Shown here in pieces: positions 1 to 5,538 of a stretch of 6,181 nucleotides of DNA. The notes beneath the pieces were generated by a model that did not search any database, was not told the origin of the DNA, and saw only the letters and a list, made by a program, of their open reading frames with translations. Each line of letters starts with the position of its first letter. Position 1 is the stretch's first letter. This stretch comes from an uncultured Caulobacterales bacterium (GTDB lineage: Bacteria > Pseudomonadota > Alphaproteobacteria > Caulobacterales > Maricaulaceae). The translations under genes and the position numbers were made by a program. Location of the stretch: assembly GCA_937981945.1 (NCBI GenBank), contig CALJNJ010000115.1:1-6181 (forward strand). The letters are read 5' to 3'.

Positions 1-968
1 CCCTCTGACAAATGGGTCCCCGGGCGTATGCGCGCAAAAGGGCCAATATTGACATGCTCGCCAATGACGCAGCCTTCCAAATGAGAAAACGGATGAACAA
101 TGGAATGTGACCCGATCTTCACCCCGGGGCCAAAGACAACATTGGCGCCAATTTCCGCGTCATTATCGATCTGCGTGTCATAGGCAAAGATAATGGTTTC
201 AGGGTCTCTGAGCGTAACGCCATTGGCCATAACTTCCGCGCGTTTGGCCTTTTGAAAAGCCTGTTCCGCCAAAGCCAAATCCTGTCTGGAATTGACCCCT
301 AAGACTTCGGCTTCATCGCCAATGACGGCGACTGCTTTTCGCCCGTCGCCGCGCAAAATCGCGATAATATCCGTCAAGTAATATTCGCCCTTAATATTGT
401 CATTGGTCACACGTTCCAAGGCCGAAAACATATCCGCTCTGCCGGCCGAAATAACGCCGCTATTGCAAAGTGTGATGGCCAGTTCTTCGGGACTTGCCTC
501 TTTGGCCTCAACAATAGCCGTCAACTCATCGCCTTGGGTAATCAGGCGCCCGTAAGCGCCGGGATCATCGGCCTCAAAACCCAAAACGGCCACATCCGCA
601 CTTTCCAGCGCATCAAAAACCCGGTGCGCCGTTTCGGACCGGATGAGCGGCGTGTCGGCGTATAAAATAGTGACCGTCCCCTTAAACCCCTCAAGATTGT
701 CTTTAGCCGCCAAAACAGCGTGGCCCGTGCCCAATTGCGGCTCTTGGACGGCGATTTCCATGCCCAGGCTCTCAGCCGCCTCGCGCACATCTTTATTAGC
801 CTCACCAACAACGCAGACGATTTTGCTGACACCGGCTTCATCCGCCAGAGCTTTGACCCATGCCAGCATTGGACGACCGCCCACATCATGCAGAACTTTG
901 GATCTGCTCGATTTCATGCGAGTGCTTTTTCCGGCTGCTAAAATAACAGCGGCACGGGCTTTTTTCAT
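1..968 (-). CDS. glmU: Bifunctional UDP-GlcNAc pyrophosphorylase / glucosamine-1-phosphate N-acetyltransferase, 3' end cut by window
   Basis: GlmU acetylates glucosamine-1-phosphate and then uridylylates it to UDP-GlcNAc, the cytoplasmic precursor of peptidoglycan and lipid A. The first 322 codons are visible of a family length of about 450. The N-terminal Rossmann-type uridylyltransferase domain has the signature LAAGKSTRMKS (residues 10-20) followed by SKVLH with Lys24, then QLGTGHAV (78-85), YADTPL with metal-binding Asp105, NSGVI (169-173), NIKGEYYLTD (191-200) and GVNSRQD with Asn226. From about residue 252 the hexapeptide-repeat left-handed beta-helix begins, including NIGPFARIRPGT (307-318). 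The catalytic His of the acetyltransferase half lies outside the window. The start is ATG with AAGGGA 5 bases upstream. It diverges from the gph-like gene. Its reading frame stays open to base 1, so the cut is the window edge and not a mutation. Confidence 0.97.
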   Translation of the reverse strand, partial: MKKARAAVILAAGKSTRMKSSRSKVLHDVGGRPMLAWVKALADEAGVSKIVCVVGEANKDVREAAESLGMEIAVQEPQLGTGHAVLAAKDNLEGFKGTVTILYADTPLIRSETAHRVFDALESADVAVLGFEADDPGAYGRLITQGDELTAIVEAKEASPEELAITLCNSGVISAGRADMFSALERVTNDNIKGEYYLTDIIAILRGDGRKAVAVIGDEAEVLGVNSRQDLALAEQAFQKAKRAEVMANGVTLRDPETIIFAYDTQIDNDAEIGANVVFGPGVKIGSHSIVHPFSHLEGCVIGEHVNIGPFARIRPGTHLSE

Positions 969-996
969 GGCGTTTCCCTTGCGGCGACGAATCTGT

Positions 997-1026
997 GATG
1001 TAGAGAGCTTCTAACCCAAGACTCAA
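997..1026 (-). promoter_or_regulatory. Weak candidate promoter for glmU in the divergent intergenic region
   Basis: On the minus strand TTGAGT (1021-1026) stands 18 bp before TACATC (997-1002), which would start a transcript about 20 bases ahead of the glmU ATG. The -10 box matches the consensus at only three positions, so this is a guess. I see no convincing promoter for the plus-strand gene in the same 83-bp gap (969-1051). Confidence 0.2.
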
Positions 1027-1051
1027 ATAAACGCATCAACGGAATGAAATT

Positions 1052-1741
1052 ATGATTGGTCTGAACCCGCTGTCTTTGTGCTTTGATTTAGACGGGACAA
1101 TTGTCGATACGGCGCCGGATTTGGTTCGGGTTCTTAATCTGGTTATCGCCGAAGACGGGCTGGCGGAAACCGATTACAATGCTGCGAGAAACCAGGTCGG
1201 GTTCGGGGCAAAAAAATTGATCAGAGATGCCTGCGCGCGAGCCGATCACACAATCTCCGACGCACGGCTCGATGAGCTGTTCGATTTGTTTTTGGAATTA
1301 TATGAAGCTGACATTGCGCAGCGGTCAAAACCGTTTGCGGGTGTCACAGCAACCCTTCGTCAATTGAAGAGCCAAGGGCACAGATTGACCGTTTGCACGA
1401 ACAAACCGGGCTTTCTGGCGCGAAAGCTATTGTCGGAACTGCAAATGACATCCTTATTTGACCGCATCATTGGGTCAAGAGACGGCGTCCCGACCAAACC
1501 GCAACCGGAACACATTTTCGCCGCCGCCGGACATCGGCGCAGACGCGAAATCGTAATGGTCGGAGATTCAGCTGCTGATATTTTGGCCGCCCGCGCTGCG
1601 GGCGTGCCGTCCGTTCTCATGCGATATGGTTATGCGGGTACACCGGCGAGTCGGCTGCGTGCAGATATCGTTCTGCGCCGATTTTGCGAGTTGCCCGAGG
1701 CGCTGTTCAGCCTGAAGCGGCCTAGCGAACCTTACCTCTAA
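1052..1741 (+). CDS. gph: HAD-IA family phosphatase, phosphoglycolate phosphatase-like
   Basis: A 229-residue cytosolic hydrolase with all four HAD motifs. Motif I is DLDGTIVD (12-19), with nucleophile Asp12 and acid/base Asp14. Motif II is CTNKP (115-119), with Thr116. Motif III is Lys149 in PTKPQPE. Motif IV is GDSAAD (171-176), with metal-binding Asp172 and Asp176. The helical cap lies between motifs I and II, about residues 20-95, as in subfamily IA. The TNKP form of motif II and the overall length are typical of Gph, which removes the phosphate from 2-phosphoglycolate formed by DNA repair or oxygenase side reactions. Motif III has Gln where most relatives have Asp (KPDP). The substrate is inferred: other HAD-IA enzymes look similar, so phosphoglycolate is likely but not certain. 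ATG 1052 has GGA eight bases upstream. The gene is divergent from glmU and convergent with the next small gene. Confidence 0.88.
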   Translation: MIGLNPLSLCFDLDGTIVDTAPDLVRVLNLVIAEDGLAETDYNAARNQVGFGAKKLIRDACARADHTISDARLDELFDLFLELYEADIAQRSKPFAGVTATLRQLKSQGHRLTVCTNKPGFLARKLLSELQMTSLFDRIIGSRDGVPTKPQPEHIFAAAGHRRRREIVMVGDSAADILAARAAGVPSVLMRYGYAGTPASRLRADIVLRRFCELPEALFSLKRPSEPYL

Positions 1742-1747
1742 AGAGTT

Positions 1748-1948
1748 CTACGCAAAGTTTTCCGTTGAATTGGTCGGCACTCCGTTGATCATGTTCGAGC
1801 GAACATCCGTGCGCGCCGAGCGCATTGACGGGAGAAAGCCGGCCTGGATCAAATTAATTTTGACATCCTTGCCGCGTTCCGCCCAATAAGCTTCGATTTG
1901 AGCCTTAAGACGCTCCGCGCCTTCACGAGTACAATAATCGCCTTTCAT
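1748..1948 (-). CDS. Small conserved-type protein of unknown function, 66 aa
   Basis: A 66-residue soluble protein without a signal peptide or membrane segment. The first half is charged and probably helical (GAERLKAQIEAYWAERGKDV, residues 10-29). A short apolar strand follows (INLIQAGFLP), then a motif-like stretch ARTDVRSNMINGVP (45-58). I recall short alphaproteobacterial proteins with the same plan (GAERLK, IEAYW, DVRSD/N, NG-P), but cannot check this here; no function is known to me. It is a real gene and not a shadow: the ATG is preceded by a very good ribosome binding site, GAGGAAA at 1951-1957 on the minus strand, three bases from the ATG. It fills the gap to gph with only 6 bp between the two stop codons. 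A sigma-32-like promoter and a leader hairpin lie upstream. The AT-rich C-terminal tail (TNSTENFA) is probably variable. Confidence 0.8.
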   Translation of the reverse strand: MKGDYCTREGAERLKAQIEAYWAERGKDVKINLIQAGFLPSMRSARTDVRSNMINGVPTNSTENFA

Positions 1949-1965
1949 GTTTTCCTCACTGTTGT

Positions 1966-1990
1966 GCCGTCTCCGTCCCTGGAGACCGGC
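1966..1990 (-). promoter_or_regulatory. Stem-loop in the predicted leader of the 66-aa gene
   Basis: GTCTCC (1969-1974) and GGAGAC (1981-1986) pair around a 6-base loop. A further GCC/GGC pairing lies across one bulged base, giving about 9 bp in total. It ends 8 bases before the GAGGAAA ribosome binding site of the minus-strand gene. No T-run follows on either strand, so it does not look like an intrinsic terminator. It may stabilise the leader or modulate translation; that role is inference. Confidence 0.45.
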
Positions 1991-2015
1991 AGATTAGGTT
2001 CCACCCACACCTGTA

Positions 2016-2044
2016 AAATGAGGGGCATTCTCGCGGATTTCAAG
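2016..2044 (-). promoter_or_regulatory. Sigma-32 (RpoH)-like promoter for the 66-aa gene
   Basis: On the minus strand CTTGAAA (2038-2044) is followed after 14 bases by CCTCATTT (2016-2023). The heat-shock consensus known from E. coli is CTTGAAA, 11-16 bases, CCCCATNT. The upstream box matches fully and the downstream box misses one base. Transcription would start near 2009, giving a leader of about 60 bases that contains the 1966-1990 hairpin. The same place can also be read as a housekeeping promoter, TTGAAA-17-CATTTT, with a weak -10 box. This rests on the sequence match only. Confidence 0.42.
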
Positions 2045-2055
2045 GGAAATCATTA

Positions 2056-2093
2056 GTTTTACGAATAAAATTTTTGTAATGTTCGTTTTACGA
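2056..2093. repeat. Two direct copies of GTTTTACGA
   Basis: GTTTTACGA occurs at 2056-2064 and again at 2085-2093, with starts 29 bp apart (close to three helical turns). The repeats lie in the AT-rich stretch between the two divergent genes, upstream of both. They could be a paired protein-binding site; chance in AT-rich DNA is also possible. Confidence 0.3.
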
Positions 2094-2197
2094 GAACTTT
2101 CAGTTATTGTTCATGTTGAATATTCTAAGAGTTCTAGACTGCAAACAGTGTATTTTGCCGTTTTTCCCCGATTTTTCTTGTTTTTGAGCGCTTTATT

Positions 2198-2216
2198 ATA
2201 TAAGTTTAACTTATAT
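2198..2216. promoter_or_regulatory. Perfect 19-bp palindrome, candidate operator/core promoter of the XRE gene
   Basis: ATATAAGTT-T-AACTTATAT is a perfect inverted repeat with 9-bp arms around one central base, ending 13 bp before the ATG of the XRE-type regulator. It overlaps TATATAA/TATAAG, the best -10-like sequence in the region. A TTGTTT (2178-2183) or TTGAGC (2184-2189) upstream could serve as -35, but neither has ideal spacing. Odd-length palindromes at the promoter are usual operators for dimeric XRE/CI repressors, so negative autoregulation is the simplest reading. Confidence 0.55.
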
Positions 2217-2229
2217 TTTTGGTGTTTAA

Positions 2230-2694
2230 ATGGAAAATTTGCAATCCCGAATCAAGCAAACGCGCTTGGACAAAGGCCTCTCACAGGCTGAATTGGCAGA
2301 TATGACGGGTGTCAGCCAGCCGACGGTCGCCAACTGGGAGACCGGAAGCCATATTCCCAGACCTGCTGTCCTTGAAAGAATCGGATCTGTTCTGGACGTT
2401 TCCGCGGCCTGGCTTTTATCGGGCGGCTATGCCGACAGGTTTTCTCCGGCGCAAGTTTACTTGAAATCCCCTCTTAAGCACCTTCCCGTTTACAACGCCG
2501 TCAGTCCGGAGCGCGATCCGAGAAACTTCCCGGTGGCGGAATATGTGCCCTTTGTCATATTGGCGGATACGGCCTTTGGAATTAAAACTGACAGCGACGA
2601 CGCCTTACGGACACAGATAGAGATTTTTGACGGCGAAGAGACAGGCGATCAAAAATACGGACGGCTGATCGCTGAAATCACTCTCTATAATTGA
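2230..2694 (+). CDS. XRE-family HTH transcriptional regulator with short S24-like C-terminal region
   Basis: A 154-residue DNA-binding protein. Residues 4-64 form a Cro/CI-type helix-turn-helix: LSQAELADMTGVSQPTVANW (17-36) spans the HTH core, followed by ETG, IPRP and the usual end VLDVSAAWLLSGG. After a linker, HLPVYNAVSP (84-93) and EYVPF...FGIKTDSD (104-123) resemble the opening of LexA/CI-type S24 domains, where similar segments lead to the catalytic Ser. Only about 30 residues follow, too few for the Lys-bearing half, so self-cleavage is unlikely. That C-terminal comparison is tentative. The start is fixed: the codon just before the ATG is an in-frame TAA, and a weak GGTG lies five bases upstream. 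The gene sits alone, divergent from the 66-aa gene and convergent with the lipid operon (20 bp between stops). Its target is probably its own promoter; no partner toxin or phage gene is visible. Confidence 0.88.
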   Translation: MENLQSRIKQTRLDKGLSQAELADMTGVSQPTVANWETGSHIPRPAVLERIGSVLDVSAAWLLSGGYADRFSPAQVYLKSPLKHLPVYNAVSPERDPRNFPVAEYVPFVILADTAFGIKTDSDDALRTQIEIFDGEETGDQKYGRLIAEITLYN

Positions 2695-2714
2695 GGGCTA
2701 CTTACTAATCGCCG

Positions 2715-3521
2715 TCAGGAAGGATCGCTCATCGCTTCCATATTTTTATCATTTTGACGGATGGCAGCCTCCAGACGGGCTTCGGCATCTTCCAAATTTT
2801 TCTTGGGATCTTGATAAAACGCGGTCTTCTTCATGGCCGCCATGAGGGCCTTATTCAAAAAGCGGCCGCGAAAGCCCATGGGCCTGTCAAAATCAAACAA
2901 TAAAATGACCCGTTCTTCATCAGTGTCGTTCCAGACTTCGTGCTCATAAGTATCGTCGAAAACAAATATCTCGCCGGGTCGCCAAGGAGTAATTGTATCG
3001 TCCACACGGATACGGCACTTTTCATAATCCTTGGGAATGATCAGACCCAAATGAGATCTCAGAATACCCTTGGTCACGCCTGTATGGGCCGGAATATGAT
3101 AACCGGGCGCCAGGATTGAGAACATGGCCGTTTGAAGATTTGGAACTTTTTCCAATATCTCCGCTGTCTTTGGTGTCAAAACCGTGTTCTTTTCCAGCCT
3201 TTGGCCGAACCCGAACAAAACGAAGGTTTTCCAATTATTGCCTTTTGCCAAACGATATTGATCAGGTGAAATTTCCTGAAACCCCGGAATTTGCTCGCGA
3301 AACTTCAAAACTTCCCGGGCTTCAGCCTCAATCTCTTTCCAATTGTCGACAAAGGCGTCCAGGAAATCAAAATGGCTGTTGTCAATTTTGGGCGTATCCG
3401 GAACTTTGGAACTGCTTGACTGAATATTGGCAACCGCGCGCATAATGCGCTTTCCGTTCTTCTTGATAAAAGCCCGGCGCGGGTTCTTTAAATGTTTTGG
3501 TTTTTCGGCGATATCATTCAT
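2715..3521 (-). CDS. Fe(II)/2-oxoglutarate hydroxylase, aspartyl/asparaginyl beta-hydroxylase family (LpxO/OlsC-like)
   Basis: A 268-residue cytoplasmic-type oxygenase. The double-stranded beta-helix core lies at about 130-215: MFSILAPGYHIPAHTG (133-148), LRSHLGL with iron ligand His157, CRIRVDD (169-175), PGEIFVFDDTYEHEVWN with iron ligand His194, then ERVILLFDF with Arg204 placed to bind 2-oxoglutarate. The His pair without a carboxylate ligand is normal for this family (AspH His679/His725). Known members hydroxylate EGF-domain Asp/Asn or, in bacteria, fatty acyl chains of lipid A (LpxO) and ornithine lipids (OlsC). The substrate here is unknown; the neighbouring lipid genes favour a lipid. 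The N-terminus is very basic (residues 7-28) with no membrane helix. Start uncertain: ATG 3521 lies 17 bp after the cfa stop but lacks a clear ribosome site, while ATG 3443 (Met27) has GGAAAG six bases ahead and leaves the domain intact. It is the last gene of the operon. Confidence 0.88.
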   Translation of the reverse strand: MNDIAEKPKHLKNPRRAFIKKNGKRIMRAVANIQSSSSKVPDTPKIDNSHFDFLDAFVDNWKEIEAEAREVLKFREQIPGFQEISPDQYRLAKGNNWKTFVLFGFGQRLEKNTVLTPKTAEILEKVPNLQTAMFSILAPGYHIPAHTGVTKGILRSHLGLIIPKDYEKCRIRVDDTITPWRPGEIFVFDDTYEHEVWNDTDEERVILLFDFDRPMGFRGRFLNKALMAAMKKTAFYQDPKKNLEDAEARLEAAIRQNDKNMEAMSDPS

Positions 3522-3538
3522 GGCGCAAAGCCCGGCTT

Positions 3539-4756
3539 TCAGCTAATTTTTTGCTCGGCCTCTATCATATAATCCCGCGATAATGGCAAGGCATTTACGG
3601 TCTTAGCCAATTGAATTTGAAAATTCATATGCTTCCCGTGCCGAAAGGAAAACTCACTGACAATGAGATAAAACTCCCACATCCGGCAAAAACGTTCATC
3701 AAACATCTCTGCCACTTCTGCCCGGTTCGCCTGAAAACGTTTTTCCCATTCTTTTAGGGTCTCGGCATAGTGCAGGCGCCAAATTTCACAATCGGTCACC
3801 CACAGACCCGCTTTTTCAATCTCCGCATAGGTTTCGGAAAGCGCCGGTGAATAACCGCCCGGGAAAATATATTTTCTGATCCAAGCCCCCGTTGTGCCCG
3901 GACCGCCTTTGCGGCCGATGGAATGGACCAGCGCGCAGCCGTCATCGGTCAGCATGTCGCGAATTTTTGAAAAATATTCCTGATAATGCGCAATCCCCAC
4001 ATGTTCAAACATGCCCACGGAAACAATAGCGTCAAATGTCTCGTCGATATGACGGTAATCCTGAATGCGAATGTCCACTTTGCCGTCAAGACCCGCTTCG
4101 GTCACGCGCTTGCGCGCCATGGCGTGCTGTTCATCGGACAAGGTTACGCCGACAACTTCGCAGTCAAAATTTCGCGCGATGAAAATAGCCATTCCGCCCC
4201 AGCCGCATCCAATGTCCAAGACCTTCATGCCGGGCTTTAAATTGAGCTTGGCCGCGATATGCGCCTTCTTGGCGCGCTGCGCTTCTTCCAAGGTCATGCC
4301 CTCCCGGGGCCAGTAACCGCAGGAATATTGCAGATCTTCGTCCAAAAACAGACGGTAAAAATCATTGCTCAGATCGTAATGGTGTTGAACGTTTTTTCGC
4401 GACGCATTGGTTTCATTTTTCTGGTGATAGCGCCTGATTTTCTTCAGCCATTTTTTCAGCGCCTTTTGCATGGGAAGGCGGCGCAGCGTCACTCTGTTAT
4501 GGGCAAATATACCCAGCAGATCTCTGACCGTGCTGCCGTCTTCCATCGTCAGCGTGCCGTCCATATAGGCCTCGCCCGCCTTAAGCTCAGGATTAAGCGC
4601 CAATGACGTTTCGAGTTTCTTGTTATGAAGTTTGAGCGTGGCATTTGGTGTGCCCTCACCGCCCGGTCCGAAAACATGGGTTTTTCCCGAACTGTCAATA
4701 ACCGTCATTTGCCCGATTTGGACAAAGTTTGACAGCATTGTGCTCAGCAATTTCAT
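3539..4756 (-). CDS. cfa: Cyclopropane-fatty-acyl-phospholipid synthase
   Basis: A 405-residue enzyme that transfers a methylene group from S-adenosylmethionine onto the cis double bond of unsaturated acyl chains in membrane phospholipids, acting at the inner membrane surface. Residues 1-110 form the N-terminal lipid-facing domain. The methyltransferase domain starts at NVQHHYDLSNDFY (122-134) and carries the SAM loop VLDIGCGWGGMA (179-190). Residues matching the bicarbonate site of E. coli Cfa are Cys146 (YSCGYW), Glu251 (MFEHVG), His278 (VHSIGR) and probably Tyr330; Tyr296 lies in KYIFPGGY. Length and motifs are normal, so it should be active. The ATG lies 12 bp after the stop of the preceding nucleotidyltransferase gene. 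Its AGGA overlaps that stop codon ten bases upstream, which suggests translational coupling. An out-of-frame ATG seven bases upstream is not the start. Cyclopropanation generally protects stationary-phase or acid-stressed membranes; regulation here depends on a promoter outside the window. Confidence 0.96.
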   Translation of the reverse strand: MKLLSTMLSNFVQIGQMTVIDSSGKTHVFGPGGEGTPNATLKLHNKKLETSLALNPELKAGEAYMDGTLTMEDGSTVRDLLGIFAHNRVTLRRLPMQKALKKWLKKIRRYHQKNETNASRKNVQHHYDLSNDFYRLFLDEDLQYSCGYWPREGMTLEEAQRAKKAHIAAKLNLKPGMKVLDIGCGWGGMAIFIARNFDCEVVGVTLSDEQHAMARKRVTEAGLDGKVDIRIQDYRHIDETFDAIVSVGMFEHVGIAHYQEYFSKIRDMLTDDGCALVHSIGRKGGPGTTGAWIRKYIFPGGYSPALSETYAEIEKAGLWVTDCEIWRLHYAETLKEWEKRFQANRAEVAEMFDERFCRMWEFYLIVSEFSFRHGKHMNFQIQLAKTVNALPLSRDYMIEAEQKIS

Positions 4757-4768
4757 TTGGCATTTATC

Positions 4769-5524
4769 CTATAGAACAGAAAATCGGGCGCGCGCGGCTT
4801 CGCTGTTGCCGAAAAGCCGGCGGCAAATTTCATAATCTTCGGGCGTGTCCAGTTCGGACCAGGTATTGCCCTGAATATTTATGGTCTCGATGGGAATACC
4901 ATTTTGAGCCATGCCGTGAATGGCGCTCAGGAACCAACTTTTTGTTCCCTTATTATTTGTCATGAGGGATTTGATTTCATTTTTGAAGATCTTCCGCCCC
5001 TCACCCATAAAACGCAGCATGCCGATGGACTCGCCATTGGTTTCCTGCGGCGTCAGAGTTTTCCCGATGGCCGTCAAACGGGCCCCATCGAGCGTAACTT
5101 TCATATCGTCACCGTCGTAATGTTCTTTTTTATCAATAGTCACCGCGATGGGCGCACTTGGCGATGTCAGAACAATATCGAGCAGTTTTGGAGAGAAAAG
5201 CGTATCGCCATTGATCAGCAAGAAGTCATTTTTCATGGCTTTTCTCGCCATCCAGCAACTCGCAAGATTATCAGCCACTTGATAAAACGGATTGAAAAGC
5301 TTTTTGACTTTCGGACCGGCAGGACGGTTATCAATTTCGGCAGCGACCATATCGGCGTTAAAGCCCGTCACCACGGTGACCTTTTCCACACCGGCGCGCT
5401 GCAGCGTATCCAATTGCAGACCAAGCACGGTTGTTAACCCAATCGGCAGCAGGCATTTGGGCAAATCTTCGGTCAATGGCAAAAGTCGGGACCCACGTCC
5501 CGCGCTTAAAATAATGGCTTCCAT
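4769..5524 (-). CDS. Nucleotidyltransferase, sugar-/choline-phosphate cytidylyltransferase-like
   Basis: A 251-residue cytoplasmic NTP_transferase enzyme that would couple a nucleoside triphosphate to a phosphorylated sugar, polyol or amino alcohol, releasing pyrophosphate. The Rossmann-type fold opens with LSAGRGSRLLPLTEDLPKCL (6-25; Lys23), followed by LINGDTLF (103-110) with metal ligand Asp107, DGDDMKV (137-143), ESIGMLRF (165-172) and SELDTPEDY (223-231) with the second metal ligand Asp226. NPFYQVADNLASCW (78-91) resembles the NP-Y-NN-SL signature of LicC-type phosphocholine and inositol-phosphate cytidylyltransferases more than GlmU or GalU, so CTP and a lipid head-group precursor are my preferred guess. 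The exact substrate cannot be read from the sequence. No C-terminal acyltransferase or membrane domain is present. ATG 5524 has GGAA six bases ahead and lies 14 bp after the HAD-IB stop. It is second among the visible operon genes. Confidence 0.85.
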   Translation of the reverse strand: MEAIILSAGRGSRLLPLTEDLPKCLLPIGLTTVLGLQLDTLQRAGVEKVTVVTGFNADMVAAEIDNRPAGPKVKKLFNPFYQVADNLASCWMARKAMKNDFLLINGDTLFSPKLLDIVLTSPSAPIAVTIDKKEHYDGDDMKVTLDGARLTAIGKTLTPQETNGESIGMLRFMGEGRKIFKNEIKSLMTNNKGTKSWFLSAIHGMAQNGIPIETINIQGNTWSELDTPEDYEICRRLFGNSEAARARFSVL

Positions 5525-5538
5525 AGCTATTTCCGGTT

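Noticed and set aside
542..1014. Open frames of 115, 123 and 73 codons on both strands over the glmU start region.
   Set aside because: They overlap the clear glmU reading frame, have Arg/Ser/Leu-rich compositions without recognisable motifs, and lack good ribosome sites.
1791..1806. Perfect palindrome ATGTTCG-AG-CGAACAT, resembling a regulator binding site.
   Set aside because: It lies inside the 66-aa gene and encodes the DVRSNM stretch that appears conserved at protein level, so coding constraint explains it.
2081..2097. GTTC-N9-GAAC as a possible LexA (SOS) box.
   Set aside because: Alphaproteobacterial LexA sites are GTTC-N7-GTTC direct repeats; both spacing and orientation differ here.
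2079..2291. A 70-codon plus-strand frame covering the AT-rich region before the XRE gene.
   Set aside because: It is low-complexity Phe/Leu-rich translation of AT-rich DNA, runs into the XRE gene in another frame, crosses the palindromic operator and has no ribosome site.
2695..2714. Possible bidirectional terminator between the convergent XRE and hydroxylase genes.
   Set aside because: The 20-bp gap has no inverted repeat or T-run; no terminator can be supported there.
3527..3539. AAAGCC-C-GGCTTT as a terminator between cfa and the hydroxylase gene.
   Set aside because: The stem is only five usable base pairs with no T-run, and it sits inside a 17-bp operon gap; attenuation is not supported.
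4904..5437. A 177-codon plus-strand frame opposite the nucleotidyltransferase gene.
   Set aside because: It is an antisense shadow: the minus-strand protein has complete family motifs across the same bases, while the plus-strand product shows none.
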